Source: Butyrivibrio sp. INlla14 | Lineage (GTDB): Bacteria > Bacillota > Clostridia > Lachnospirales > Lachnospiraceae | Assembly (NCBI RefSeq): GCF_900102515.1 | Contig: NZ_FMVS01000015.1 | Location: 47,357 to 111,356, forward strand | Direction of reading: 5' to 3' | Length of the DNA stretch: 64,000 nt | Part shown: positions 17,955-26,781 of the stretch, one piece after another | Numbering within the stretch: position 1 is the first letter of the stretch | How the letters are laid out: each line of letters begins with the position of its first letter | Notes under the pieces: generated by a model | Told to the model about the DNA's origin: nothing | Databases searched by the model: none | The model's input: only the letters and a program-made list of their open reading frames with translations | Position numbers and translations under genes: made by a program

Positions 17955-18984
17955 TCCATCCCCTTAGTATGCTTATCACTTGCCTGGCAAGATAATCCAT
18001 TCCATCGTCATTAGGATGTCTATCATCAGCAAGTAGCTTTCGTCTCTCATCGATAGAACTACTACCCGCATTTATGTAAAATAATGCTTTATCACCCATT
18101 TCTCTTCCGTATCCAATTGTTCTTTTTATTATTTCTTCTCGTCTCCGTGCTTCAGATTCAGAAACTGATATTCCATACGACAGCCTTGAAATAATAATAA
18201 TAGGTGTCTCTGGATTCTCTTTTCTGATTGTTTTATAAAACTCCAAATGCCTTTCAGTTAACTCTTTTTCATCAGAATTATGATCATATTCGATTACATA
18301 GTAGTCTGCATGTTTTAAAGCCAAGAATTCAGCTAATTCACGTTCGCCCCTAGCGCCCTCAGAAAACCCAAAATTCAAAACATTCAAATCCATGGCTATG
18401 GCTATTTTTGAAACATAACTACTACTCGTCGCACTAGCTGCACAGCCTTGAGTTATACTCGATCCATAAAACAATATGTTCTTTCTATGGATAGATACCT
18501 TTTTTATTTCTTTTGGTGCCACTAATGATATCCTGTCTATTTTCGCGTACGAAGGTAAAAAAATAGCTATTTCATTGGGATCAGCGCTATCTATTGGTAC
18601 CCTCTTTTGTATAAATAGTCCATGCGGATTCTTAGGTGCTATTTCCGCGAGTTTCTCATACTTTCCCTTATCTACTCTAAATATGCTCAACGCACTTGTA
18701 GCCTTAGGTGACATATTTTTAATAAAACATCTTTTACTATATATAACTGCAATATCAAAATAATTACCCTCAAATATAAATCGCAATATTTTGCCTGCAG
18801 GATACTGCTTATTCTTAGAAATCTTCTTATTAGCATTCGGAGTATAATCTCCTAATTCTCGTTCATACGAATTTTCTAGTGCAAGATATTTTTTTCCATT
18901 ATCATAAATATCGAAATACAGTAGCCTAATCTTTATTTTTTCTAAATTCTGTATCACTCTATTTAGAATAACCCTTATATTCAT
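17938..18984 (-). CDS. SGNH/GDSL-family hydrolase with N-terminal beta domain
   Basis: About 348 residues from ATG 18984 (AGGG lies about 9 bp upstream); a GTG at 19005 that overlaps the polymerase stop is the alternative. The first 170 residues look beta-rich. The SGNH blocks follow: FYGSSITQG (nucleophile Ser), NFGFSEGARGE, and a C-terminal DDRHPNDDGMDYLA with the Asp-His pair. Such two-domain proteins include carbohydrate esterases. No signal peptide is obvious, so it may act on cytosolic precursors, for instance as an O-acyltransferase or esterase for the EPS. Confidence 0.75.
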   Translation of the reverse strand: MNIRVILNRVIQNLEKIKIRLLYFDIYDNGKKYLALENSYERELGDYTPNANKKISKNKQYPAGKILRFIFEGNYFDIAVIYSKRCFIKNMSPKATSALSIFRVDKGKYEKLAEIAPKNPHGLFIQKRVPIDSADPNEIAIFLPSYAKIDRISLVAPKEIKKVSIHRKNILFYGSSITQGCAASATSSSYVSKIAIAMDLNVLNFGFSEGARGERELAEFLALKHADYYVIEYDHNSDEKELTERHLEFYKTIRKENPETPIIIISRLSYGISVSESEARRREEIIKRTIGYGREMGDKALFYINAGSSSIDERRKLLADDRHPNDDGMDYLARQVISILRGWNDKDN

Positions 18985-18998
18985 ATGTATTATCCCTA

Positions 18999-20123
18999 TT
19001 ACCACAACTGGTAGAACGTATAATTCAATACATCCGAATAATTACCCTTTAATTGCAGATACATAAAAACAAATAATGGTGCAAACAGTACTATGGCGAT
19101 ATATTTACCCAATTTGCCAAAATTATCGATTGCATTAGAAAGCAGTACCAGAATATAAATAAATAGCGTATATGTAAGCCTTGTAAAAAGAATAACTGTT
19201 GGGTGAAAACCATTTATAACCACCACAATTACCAATAAAGCCATCAATTCGTACATAAATGCTATACTATCCTTGTTTAGAACTCTTTTTCCACATATTC
19301 TCCTATCTCCGATTGTAAATACAAATCGTCCTTCACTTACAGCCATCCAATACAAAGATAAAACTATAGCTGTAACACAATAAAGGGCCAGTAAAACAGA
19401 AGTACGTCCATTTGATGACCACTCGTATAAGAAGGATGTTTTAACCATCCATTTGTATCTCGGAAAAACAAAGAGAAAAAGTCTCAAAAAGAATCCTATA
19501 GACAAGCTTGCAGCAGTCGCGCATGCGGAATAACTAATGAACAATGCCATATTCCACTCTATCATATGAATAATGTAATATGCTCCGAATATAATAGTTG
19601 AACTGTGCATCAATACAGCAAATAAATAGAACACAAGCGAAAGCAATAGCTTTTTTTCGCGTAGCAAAATAAAAGCGACAATGCTTAATGAAATGGCAAA
19701 AAACTGTCTTCCTGCGTTCATAGAAAAGAAGTATAAATAAAAGCCCAAATATAGATAAATGCTATAGAAGTAATTTTTTGAATATTTCTTTATCAGGAGA
19801 AATACAGCACTAATCGTTGGAATTGATGTTGTAATCATATATCCATTTCTGCCAGGAAAAAATATAGAAACAAAAGAAAAATATCTATGCATCAGAGATG
19901 ATTTTGGTATTGTTACGCTTCCACCAAAAATATTTTTTGAAATTCGCAGGTAGTCGCTAGAATATCTAAATGTATCTGTACCAATCCTAATTCCTCTAAG
20001 GGCCGCCAAAGAGCATAAATGTATGAAGGAAATCCATAAATATATTTCCTTTTTATTAAACTTATTCAGAATCAGTGAATATGCAAAAAATATAGCTGCA
20101 TTAACTCCCCAAAACTGCATCAT
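18999..20123 (-). CDS. EpsG family polysaccharide polymerase
   Basis: The 374-residue protein has about ten membrane helices and the EpsG-type region LRGIRIGTDTFRYSSDY near residues 43-59, followed by a large loop. EpsG/Wzy proteins polymerise flipped repeat units outside the membrane. ATG 20123 is supported by GGAG upstream. Together with the flippase and the distant priming transferase this indicates a Wzx/Wzy-type pathway. Confidence 0.82.
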   Translation of the reverse strand: MMQFWGVNAAIFFAYSLILNKFNKKEIYLWISFIHLCSLAALRGIRIGTDTFRYSSDYLRISKNIFGGSVTIPKSSLMHRYFSFVSIFFPGRNGYMITTSIPTISAVFLLIKKYSKNYFYSIYLYLGFYLYFFSMNAGRQFFAISLSIVAFILLREKKLLLSLVFYLFAVLMHSSTIIFGAYYIIHMIEWNMALFISYSACATAASLSIGFFLRLFLFVFPRYKWMVKTSFLYEWSSNGRTSVLLALYCVTAIVLSLYWMAVSEGRFVFTIGDRRICGKRVLNKDSIAFMYELMALLVIVVVINGFHPTVILFTRLTYTLFIYILVLLSNAIDNFGKLGKYIAIVLFAPLFVFMYLQLKGNYSDVLNYTFYQLW

Positions 20124-20135
20124 TCAAATCTCCAT

Positions 20136-21131
20136 TCATTTTTGAATATGGTAATACCCATATTTCAGGCGTTCAAACAATCCAACTGTAAACCTAAAGA
20201 ATAGTGGTCCTAGGAAAGAAGAAAATGCCAATAGTCTTTCATACGTTTTTGCTTCTTTATCAAGCATAACTTCCTTTCTATAAGTAGTAATTTGCTCCCA
20301 AATTTGGCTTCTAATCATATGATAAGGCACCTTTGAAAAAGCCACCCTGTTAATTCGGAAACATGCGTTTGCTGCCGCATTTTGATAAAGAGGATCATTT
20401 CCCAAGTGCTCTTGCAATATTTGAGCCACACGGACACTACTCATATTCCTTCCACCAAATTTACTACTTATAATTGATTGTTTCCTTTTTCTGTATCCGT
20501 ATAATTTTTTATTCAAAACAACAATTTGGTTAGCATTCATAAACAACCTGAAAGTAACTGCCAAATCTTCGTAAATAATACCTTCCGGAAAAAATATATC
20601 CTTGAAAACTTGTCTTCTATACACTTTATATGGAATCTCAGTTATCCTTATTTTTTCATATAAATTATCCTTTATCGCTCTTTCCTTAGTGTAAATTGTT
20701 CCATTGACATCATTTATTCCAAATTCCGACCAGCATTTTCGTGCCTTATTTGATCCATCTTCAATAAACTTTACACTCTCACAACAAGAGATATCACAAT
20801 CATACAATTGGATAGAACTAACCATGGCTTCAACAAAAAAAGGTGCAACTATATCATCACTATCTACGAATACCAGATACTCTCCGTTAGCCTTTCGTAT
20901 ACCAGCATTTCTTGCACTGGACAGTCCTCCATTTTCTTTGTTAATAACACACACCCTTGAATCGCGTTCTTCATACAATGAACAAATCAAAGAAGAGTTA
21001 TCAGTCGAACCATCATTAACTAATATAACTTCCAAATTTTTATATGTCTGCTCAAGTATAGAATCTAAGCACTCTTCTAAATACTCTTCAGTGTTATAAA
21101 CAGGAACAATCACGCTAACCAACTCGTTCAT
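20136..21131 (-). CDS. Family 2 glycosyltransferase
   Basis: The 331-residue protein is a canonical GT2: VIVPVYNTEEYLEECL at the N-terminus, ILVNDGSTDNS, GLSSARNAGI, and the metal-binding FVDSDD near residue 90, then the acceptor region with IIYEDLAVTFRLF. It should add one sugar to the lipid-linked repeat unit. Its donor cannot be predicted. It lies 10 bp from the neighbouring radical SAM gene. Confidence 0.9.
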   Translation of the reverse strand: MNELVSVIVPVYNTEEYLEECLDSILEQTYKNLEVILVNDGSTDNSSLICSLYEERDSRVCVINKENGGLSSARNAGIRKANGEYLVFVDSDDIVAPFFVEAMVSSIQLYDCDISCCESVKFIEDGSNKARKCWSEFGINDVNGTIYTKERAIKDNLYEKIRITEIPYKVYRRQVFKDIFFPEGIIYEDLAVTFRLFMNANQIVVLNKKLYGYRKRKQSIISSKFGGRNMSSVRVAQILQEHLGNDPLYQNAAANACFRINRVAFSKVPYHMIRSQIWEQITTYRKEVMLDKEAKTYERLLAFSSFLGPLFFRFTVGLFERLKYGYYHIQK

Positions 21132-21141
21132 AAATAATGTC

Positions 21142-22110
21142 CTATCGTTTTTTTACAATATTCACAATCAACCAACTAGCTGGAATCCATATTTTTTTCT
21201 TTATGGCGCTTTGAACATTACAAATAGACCAACAATTTAACTTGCAATTCCTACATTTGCTATTAATTGTTTCTGCTATCTCACTTGAAATAATTTCTTC
21301 CCATGTCTGCATTTTTAGATTTCCCATTACCCATGGCATAGGAGTCATATTACACGGAAGTACATTTCCATCGCACTCAATGGTGAACGAACTCACTCCG
21401 GCATCACATTTTACAGGCATAGGTTTTCCATCTATATAGTTAATACTCATATCATTAAAATATGCCCTTGCCCAATCTTTCTTTCTTGTGGATTTCAGTT
21501 GTAGATCAACAAGAGATTTCAAAGCATTCTTTAATGAGTCTTCACTTTTTATAGCATTATCGGATTTATTAAAATAATAAGAGTTATGAATAACGCTAAC
21601 GCCGAAATCCACTTCCTTTTTTAAGGCAAACCTATACATATCAATCAGCTGATTAGCATTTTTTTCCTGAAGTGTAAAGCTAATTCCCAAATCCGTCACT
21701 CCTAGCTTTTTTACTTCTTCAAGACTATTCACTGCTCTGTCATAAATATCAATACCTCTAATTTCATTATGAATTTCTCTATTTCCATCGATAGATATTC
21801 TTATTGCCAGCTTAGGATACTTGCGACAAATACGCACCAATTCATCCGTGAAATAGCCATTGGTATTAATCATTAATCGCTTTGTTTTTGGATATAATAT
21901 ATCCACTATCTCTTCCAGGTCAGTTCGCAAAAATGGCTCACCACCAGTAATCTGAACAAACTTGGAATTAGGAATTTTGTTTATATCATCCAAGTCTATT
22001 TCTTCCCGGGCACATAATGCGTTTTCATATGAATTACACATTTTGCATCTGGCATTACATCTATGTGTAACTACCAACGTAATGTCATAATTTTCAAATT
22101 TTTTACCCAT
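21142..22110 (-). CDS. Radical SAM/SPASM protein in the polysaccharide operon
   Basis: I prefer ATG 22110, which overlaps the GT4 stop by 8 bp exactly as the flippase start does, over GTG 22131. The protein has CNARCKMCNSYE near residue 17 for the SAM cluster, TGGEPFLR, and a C-terminal SPASM-like set (CDAG, ECDGNVLPCNMTP, KCRNCKLNCWSIC). SPASM enzymes often modify peptides or carry auxiliary Fe-S clusters, while some act on sugars. No ribosomal-peptide precursor was seen nearby. Function in EPS synthesis is inferred from position only. Confidence 0.82.
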   Translation of the reverse strand: MGKKFENYDITLVVTHRCNARCKMCNSYENALCAREEIDLDDINKIPNSKFVQITGGEPFLRTDLEEIVDILYPKTKRLMINTNGYFTDELVRICRKYPKLAIRISIDGNREIHNEIRGIDIYDRAVNSLEEVKKLGVTDLGISFTLQEKNANQLIDMYRFALKKEVDFGVSVIHNSYYFNKSDNAIKSEDSLKNALKSLVDLQLKSTRKKDWARAYFNDMSINYIDGKPMPVKCDAGVSSFTIECDGNVLPCNMTPMPWVMGNLKMQTWEEIISSEIAETINSKCRNCKLNCWSICNVQSAIKKKIWIPASWLIVNIVKKR

Positions 22111-23143
22111 AAACTTTCTCGTACTTTTCACACATTTTTACTAAAGTATAATTATCAACAATTCTCTGTTTAGCATTAACACCAAAAGATTTCTTTTCAT
22201 CTGTTAATGCCTTAAACGCTTCATCTAATGATCTAAATAGCCTTCCGGACTTACCATCAATAATCAGCTCATTATTACCTTCGATATCCGTAACTACGCA
22301 TTCTTTCTCCATATACATAGCCTCCATGAGAGCAATTGGTAACCCCTCCCATAGGCTTGTGGATATATAACAATCGAAATTTACAGCTTTTTTAATTACT
22401 TCTCTCCTATCTAATACCCCCGTCACTTCTATATTTTTGCTTTTAAGCAATGCCCTATCTTCTCCGTCACCTATCCATACAAACTTGTAGTCAATCATTT
22501 TTTCTGCAATAGCGTTAAATACCTTAGGATTTTTTTGCGGTCCAATCCTTCCAGCCGTATAAATGGTGTACTGATGCTCATATTCGTCTTCTTCATCAAG
22601 AATATCATCCATATAATCTGTGTCTAAGCCATTCTCTACAAGCAAGGCTTTTGAAGTAATTCTCTTTGCTTCTTCATATTCATACTTGCCACAAGCAATT
22701 ATCCCATCGCACAATCTCGCAAGTACTATTTCCATTGTTCTTAAAACAAAACGCTTCAACCCCAGTTGATCTTTTCGTAAAAAGCAAAACCCGTGAGGAG
22801 TATAATATTTAACTGCCTCACACCCCAATAATCCGATTCGTGCATCTATACCAGCTTTAGTTGAATGAATATGGATTATATCCGGACTTTCTTCTTTTAC
22901 AATCTTCTTTATCGCTCTAATAGCGCTTAGATCTCCTCTAAGAGACAATTTCAATTTCAAATCTGGTATAGGAATAAGTTTAACTCTAGAATCAAAATGA
23001 TCAGAAAGATTATCAGGCATATCCGGCCTTATTCCATATGCGACAACAAAATTATACTTATCACATAAGCCATTACATATACCTGATACCACAGGAAGGA
23101 CCCCACCTGACAGCACTTCTGTCACATGCAATATAGTTTTCAT
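22103..23143 (-). CDS. Family 4 glycosyltransferase
   Basis: ATG 23143 is chosen: the predicted promoter at 23185-23213 would start RNA near 23178, after the in-frame TTG at 23182. The 346-residue GT-B protein begins MKTILHVTEVLSGGVL, has HIHSTKAGIDARIG, IYTAGRIGPQKNP at the donor-domain start, and a C-terminal SLWEGLPIALMEAMYM with the EGLP-type acceptor/nucleotide motif. It is the first gene of the nine-gene operon and presumably adds an early sugar. Confidence 0.88.
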   Translation of the reverse strand: MKTILHVTEVLSGGVLPVVSGICNGLCDKYNFVVAYGIRPDMPDNLSDHFDSRVKLIPIPDLKLKLSLRGDLSAIRAIKKIVKEESPDIIHIHSTKAGIDARIGLLGCEAVKYYTPHGFCFLRKDQLGLKRFVLRTMEIVLARLCDGIIACGKYEYEEAKRITSKALLVENGLDTDYMDDILDEEDEYEHQYTIYTAGRIGPQKNPKVFNAIAEKMIDYKFVWIGDGEDRALLKSKNIEVTGVLDRREVIKKAVNFDCYISTSLWEGLPIALMEAMYMEKECVVTDIEGNNELIIDGKSGRLFRSLDEAFKALTDEKKSFGVNAKQRIVDNYTLVKMCEKYEKVYG

Positions 23144-23184
23144 CTCAACACCCAACTTTTCATTAGCTGTACTTATACACAATA

Positions 23185-23213
23185 ATTATAAACTATATAT
23201 AGTTTTTTGTCAT
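23185..23213 (-). promoter_or_regulatory. Promoter of the nine-gene exopolysaccharide operon
   Basis: On the minus strand, ATGACA (23208-23213) and TATAAT (23185-23190) are 17 bp apart. The spacer holds the palindrome AACTATATATAGTT (23191-23204), a possible operator. It sits directly after the terminator hairpin at 23220-23247, which insulates the operon from upstream transcription. Confidence 0.6.
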
Positions 23214-23247
23214 AGAAAAAAGCGTAGATTTTGTACAATCTACGCTT
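23214..23247 (-). terminator. Terminator of the transposase-family unit (AAGCGTAGATT hairpin)
   Basis: Perfect 11-bp arms 23220-23230 and 23237-23247 with a 6-nt loop, followed on the minus strand by a run of six T. The stem sequence AGCGTAGA recurs in the terminators at 24604 and 25589. Confidence 0.85.
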
Positions 23248-23284
23248 CCCATATCTCCATCATTAAAGTATGTTGCTGCCTTCT

Positions 23285-23425
23285 TTAACTATTGACTTTG
23301 CTTTTCTCGATTTTATCTGCAATCTGTCTTCTCTTCATGTCATATTCCTGTTCTGTTTCCTTCCAGGCTTTTACAAACTCCCTATCCTGCATTTCTTCCG
23401 TTAACAAAATATCGATTTCTCCCAT
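23285..23425 (-). CDS. 46-residue HigA/XRE-antitoxin-like N-terminal fragment
   Basis: A short frame from ATG 23425 codes for MGEIDILLTEEMQDREF then VKAWKETEQEYDMKRRQIA and ends KVNS. The pattern (acidic start, xDxEFxKxW, EYxxxR) resembles the N-terminal arm of HigA-type HTH antitoxins, but the HTH itself is missing, so this may be a truncated relic. It begins 16 bp after the stop of the transposase-family gene and ends before the shared terminator, so both are on one transcript. The ribosome site is weak. Confidence 0.45.
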   Translation of the reverse strand: MGEIDILLTEEMQDREFVKAWKETEQEYDMKRRQIADKIEKSKVNS

Positions 23426-23440
23426 TCTTTTAGCTCTATG

Positions 23441-24394
23441 TCAAATTCTTACTGATTTATTTTCTTCTGCAACTGTAGACATAAGCTCATCTATTTCCAT
23501 GTCATCATAGCCCCATTCTCTAAGCCTATTCCTAGTAACTTCTGCAGAAATGCCATTTTCCCTATCAAACTTTATATCTTTTAGAGCAATATTGTTTCTC
23601 TCATCCATCTTATAATGACGTATTTCATCAAACCATCTCATATATTTTGTGGTTACCTCCTTCTTATTTTTGACTTTGGTAACAACATTATCAACCGCAT
23701 CTATATCAGAATCAGATGTAGCTGGCTTCTTCCCTGACACAATATATTCTAGCATTTCTTGAAGCTTTTTACTATGCGATTTTGATTTGATGAGGCCTGC
23801 ATCAATAATCTCATTAAAATTTGGTCGCCCCTTACAATAAAAATATAGGTGCATAACTCCATCATCGTAAGGAATATGCAAATGAGAAGTCAAGACTGTT
23901 GTAGCTACATAGCACATATCATTAGCGTCAAAGGGATCATAAGACGATATGGTTATAGATACATAATTAGGTAGCTTTCCATATGGGGTGCTTGTTTCAA
24001 GACTTTTAGAATCATCAAGTGATTCATAGTATCTATGACGTCGTGGCAGCTCCTTTTTATCCTCTGCTCTATTCTCCATTTCAACATCAATAATAGACGC
24101 ATCAAGATATTCATCCAATTCATTCTGTGTTATACGAGCATCTAGACGTATTCCATGGCAATCTGTTTCGAGTCCATTTAACTGTTTTTGGCATTCTATT
24201 CTAATATTCTTAAACTCTTTGCCATAAATAGATTTTAGTATCTTGCCTATTACTATTTGCGCATCATCTTTGTCTTCAATTGAACTATCAAACATAAAAT
24301 TCTCAATCAGGTTCATTTCCTGAATAGCCTTTTTAGCCTGATTATAAGTTATACCGTGTGTTGTATTTCCTATGTTGTTTCTATTCAAATACAT
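23441..24394 (-). CDS. PD-(D/E)XK nuclease family transposase (Rpn/PDDEXK_2-like)
   Basis: The protein shows the family order: an N-terminal helical segment (MNLIENFMFDSSIEDKDDA), a core with CHGIRLDARI then IIDVEMEN (the D...ExN nuclease motif), and RRHRYYESLDD, followed by an YVSITISSYDPF strand. These genes are related to recombination-promoting nucleases. The start is placed at ATG 24394 (MYLNRNNIG), with GGAG just upstream; a further in-frame start exists at 24412. It stands between two copies of the same terminator hairpin and splits the priming transferase from the EPS operon, suggesting insertion. Confidence 0.75.
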   Translation of the reverse strand: MYLNRNNIGNTTHGITYNQAKKAIQEMNLIENFMFDSSIEDKDDAQIVIGKILKSIYGKEFKNIRIECQKQLNGLETDCHGIRLDARITQNELDEYLDASIIDVEMENRAEDKKELPRRHRYYESLDDSKSLETSTPYGKLPNYVSITISSYDPFDANDMCYVATTVLTSHLHIPYDDGVMHLYFYCKGRPNFNEIIDAGLIKSKSHSKKLQEMLEYIVSGKKPATSDSDIDAVDNVVTKVKNKKEVTTKYMRWFDEIRHYKMDERNNIALKDIKFDRENGISAEVTRNRLREWGYDDMEIDELMSTVAEENKSVRI

Positions 24395-24452
24395 TTCTCC
24401 TTTAAGTTGCATTTTTCATTTACCGATTATTTGTGCACATACTCGGGATTGC

Positions 24453-24489
24453 CTGACGAATGTCAGATTGATAAAGCATTTTGCTTTAT
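24453..24489. repeat. Two small inverted repeats upstream of the transposase-family gene
   Basis: CTGAC-GAAT-GTCAG (24453-24466) is followed by a stem ATAAAGCA/TGCTTTAT (24471-24478 and 24482-24489). The first has a TGACGAAYGTCA core also seen in operator 2 of the kinase locus, which may be chance. Otherwise 24413-24600 holds nothing recognised. Confidence 0.4.
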
Positions 24490-24598
24490 AAAGTGCTCAG
24501 AAACAAGCACAGATATTAGTTTAGCATCAAATTCTTAAGATTTCCCATCGAAATTTATTAATGTTTTATGTATATCGAATATAAGTATTTACCACATC

Positions 24599-24635
24599 AA
24601 AAAAGCGTAGACTTCCAATCAAGAAAATCTACGCT
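24599..24635 (-). terminator. Terminator of the priming sugar transferase gene
   Basis: Arms AGCGTAGA (24604-24611) and TCTACGCT (24628-24635) with a 16-nt loop, followed on the minus strand by six T (24599-24604). It belongs to the same hairpin family as those at 23220 and 25589. Confidence 0.85.
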
Positions 24636-24660
24636 CTGCATTATTTCTTTTACCCGAGAA

Positions 24661-25365
24661 TTAGTAAGCTCCGTCCTTGCCGAAGACTGCTGGGAAGGTT
24701 CTAAAGATAAGTTCGATGTCCTTAAGAAGGCTCATGTCCTCGATGTACTGAAGGTCGAGTTGAACCCAGCGATCCCATTTGATCTTGGCTCTGCCGCATA
24801 CCTGCCAATAGCAGGTAAGGCCTGGTTTTGCGATGAGGCGCTGCTTCTCATAGGCGTTGCACTCTTCCATCTGATTATAGAGAATAGGCCTTGGACCTAC
24901 TATGCTCATATCGCCTTTAATAATATTTAGAAGCTGAGGGAGTTCGTCGATTGAATATCTTCTGATGAACTTGCCTACGTGTGTTACGCGAGGGTCGTTC
25001 TTAATCTTGAAAGCATGGCCAGTCTGCTCATTCTGGGCCTGCATGCGTTCGAACATGGCTTCTGCATTTTTGTACATGCTGCGGAATTTATAGATTTTGA
25101 AGGGTTTCATGTTCTGGCCTGCACGAATCTGTGTAAAGAACACAGGGCCGCCGTCTTCCAGTTCAATTGCAAGGGCTGTCAAAAGAAATATCGGAGAAAA
25201 CAGTATCAATGCGATACTTGCAGCCACAATATCGAAGGCTCTTTTTGTCCATTTGTAGATATTGGGCTTGTGGTCAAAGATTTCCTGATAATTTAGCTCA
25301 ATTATCTTTCGTCCAACGACCGCATTGCTTAAAGATTCTGCCCTTAATGTTGCTGTTTTTGCCAT
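24661..25365 (-). CDS. Priming sugar transferase (undecaprenyl-phosphate sugar phosphotransferase)
   Basis: The 234-residue protein has one membrane segment (IVAASIALILFSPIFLLTAL, about 47-66) and then the bacterial sugar transferase core: GPVFFTQIRAG, KIYKFRSM, KIKNDPRVT, RRYSIDELPQLLNI, GDMSIVGPRP and KPGLTCYWQV. It should transfer a sugar-1-phosphate to undecaprenyl phosphate to begin repeat-unit assembly. It lacks the extra N-terminal helices of WbaP and is of the short EpsL/PglC-like type. GAGGGGG precedes the ATG. It probably serves the EPS operon at 13301-23143 although separately transcribed. Confidence 0.92.
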   Translation of the reverse strand: MAKTATLRAESLSNAVVGRKIIELNYQEIFDHKPNIYKWTKRAFDIVAASIALILFSPIFLLTALAIELEDGGPVFFTQIRAGQNMKPFKIYKFRSMYKNAEAMFERMQAQNEQTGHAFKIKNDPRVTHVGKFIRRYSIDELPQLLNIIKGDMSIVGPRPILYNQMEECNAYEKQRLIAKPGLTCYWQVCGRAKIKWDRWVQLDLQYIEDMSLLKDIELIFRTFPAVFGKDGAY

Positions 25366-25588
25366 ATCATAACCCCCTCATAGGTTGTGAATGAGTCTCT
25401 AACAAATATATCGGCATATTGTATGAAAATTTAACAGTCAAAACTAAATTTGTTTGATTTTTTCTGACTTTCAGCAATTTTCAGGAAGTCAGTTGCATAA
25501 AAAACTGCGCAATGTTCCATTTACATTTTATCAATAATGCGATTATTCCACTAGTTAAATAATTATTAAATGAATATTTACGCATTAT

Positions 25589-25621
25589 AAAAGCGTAGAC
25601 TCTTTTGGAATCTACGCTTTT
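25589..25621 (-). terminator. Terminator of the aldo/keto reductase gene
   Basis: Perfect 11-bp arms (25589-25599, 25611-25621; core AAAGCGTAGA) with an 11-nt loop; T-rich on the minus strand after the stem. Third member of the local AGCGTAGA hairpin family. Confidence 0.82.
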
Positions 25622-25643
25622 GCTAGTTTTATTATTCTGAAAA

Positions 25644-26681
25644 TTATTTAACCTTCCTATTTCCCGCAAGCACTTCTCTATAGTCCTCAAGATTTTTCTT
25701 GAGGAGGTTAGGAATATCCAGCTCGTACGGACACTTTGAGAGGCATGCGCCGCAGTGGATGCAGTCATCAATTTTGTTCATCTCTGCCTGCCAGTAATCA
25801 TTTAACCAGGAGTCGCTTGGAGCGCGGCGGAGCATGAGGATCATGCGGTTACACTGATTGATCTGGATGCCAACACTGCAAGGCATGCAGTAGCCGCAGC
25901 CGCGGCAGAAATCGCCCATAAGGTCAGCACGCTCTGATTCGATAAATGCGCGGATTTCGTCATCCATAACCGGTGTGTTATCCATGTAGGAAAGCCACTC
26001 ATCAAGTTCAGACTCTCTCTGGATTCCCCAGATTGGCACAAGTCCATCAAACTGAGAAGCAAAGGCCATAGCTGCCTTGGAGTTTGTGATAAGTCCGCCT
26101 GCAAGTCCTTTCATGCAGATAAAGCCTACGTTGTTCTTGTTACAAAGGTGGATAAGGTCTATTTCTTTTTCCGTAGCAAGGTAGCTCATAGGATACTGAA
26201 CAGTTTCGTAGAGGCCAGACTCAGCAAGTTCAATGGCAACGCCGAGCTTATGCGCAGTTCCACCGATATGTCTTATCTTGCCCTGCTCCTTTGCCTGCTG
26301 CATACATTCGTACATGCCTGAGCCGTCGCCTGGTTTCCAGCACTGTCCCATAAGATGGAACTGATAGATATCAATATAATCTGTTTTCAGCTTTGCAAGT
26401 GAAGTTTCAAGATGCTGCCAGAATTCTTCTGGTGTCTTTGCACCAGTTTTGGTAGCGATTATTATGTCTTCTCTTTTTACATAGCCATCTCCGAAGGCTG
26501 CACCCAGCTTTTCTTCGCTGTCGCTATACGCTCTTGCAGTGTCAAAAAATCTCATGCCCCCATCGTAAGCTTTTCTAAGTATCTTAACTGATTCCTCAAG
26601 GGAATCTCTCTGGATTGGAAGGGCTCCAAAACCGTTCTGGGGAACGCATATGCCGGTACGTCCAAGTGTGACATTTTTCAT
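25644..26681 (-). CDS. Aldo/keto reductase with C-terminal 4Fe-4S ferredoxin-like region
   Basis: ATG 26681 is chosen because AGGAG precedes it; a longer frame to 26861 would run into the repeat array. The 345-residue protein begins KNVTLGRTGICV, has the AKR active-site region FFDTARAYSDSE (Asp, Tyr), TKTG, DIYQFHLMG, and ends with two Cys clusters: CRGCGYCMPC...INQC and CIHCGACLSKCPY. AKRs of this oxidoreductase type are common in anaerobes; the Fe-S part suggests coupling to ferredoxin. Substrate is unknown. Confidence 0.88.
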   Translation of the reverse strand: MKNVTLGRTGICVPQNGFGALPIQRDSLEESVKILRKAYDGGMRFFDTARAYSDSEEKLGAAFGDGYVKREDIIIATKTGAKTPEEFWQHLETSLAKLKTDYIDIYQFHLMGQCWKPGDGSGMYECMQQAKEQGKIRHIGGTAHKLGVAIELAESGLYETVQYPMSYLATEKEIDLIHLCNKNNVGFICMKGLAGGLITNSKAAMAFASQFDGLVPIWGIQRESELDEWLSYMDNTPVMDDEIRAFIESERADLMGDFCRGCGYCMPCSVGIQINQCNRMILMLRRAPSDSWLNDYWQAEMNKIDDCIHCGACLSKCPYELDIPNLLKKNLEDYREVLAGNRKVK

Positions 26682-26781
26682 GATGAAATCTCCTATGTTT
26701 ATGAAAGCTCCTAAAATGGTTATTGGTGACAAATCGGTATCTCTTTTTTCATTGTAATGCATAGCGAGCAAATGTGGTAGT

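Noticed and set aside
24453..24466. CTGACGAATGTCAG as a third operator of the kinase system
   Set aside because: The core is similar to operator 2, but the outer half-site AT-rich bases do not match and it is 15 kb away beside an unrelated gene; chance is more likely.
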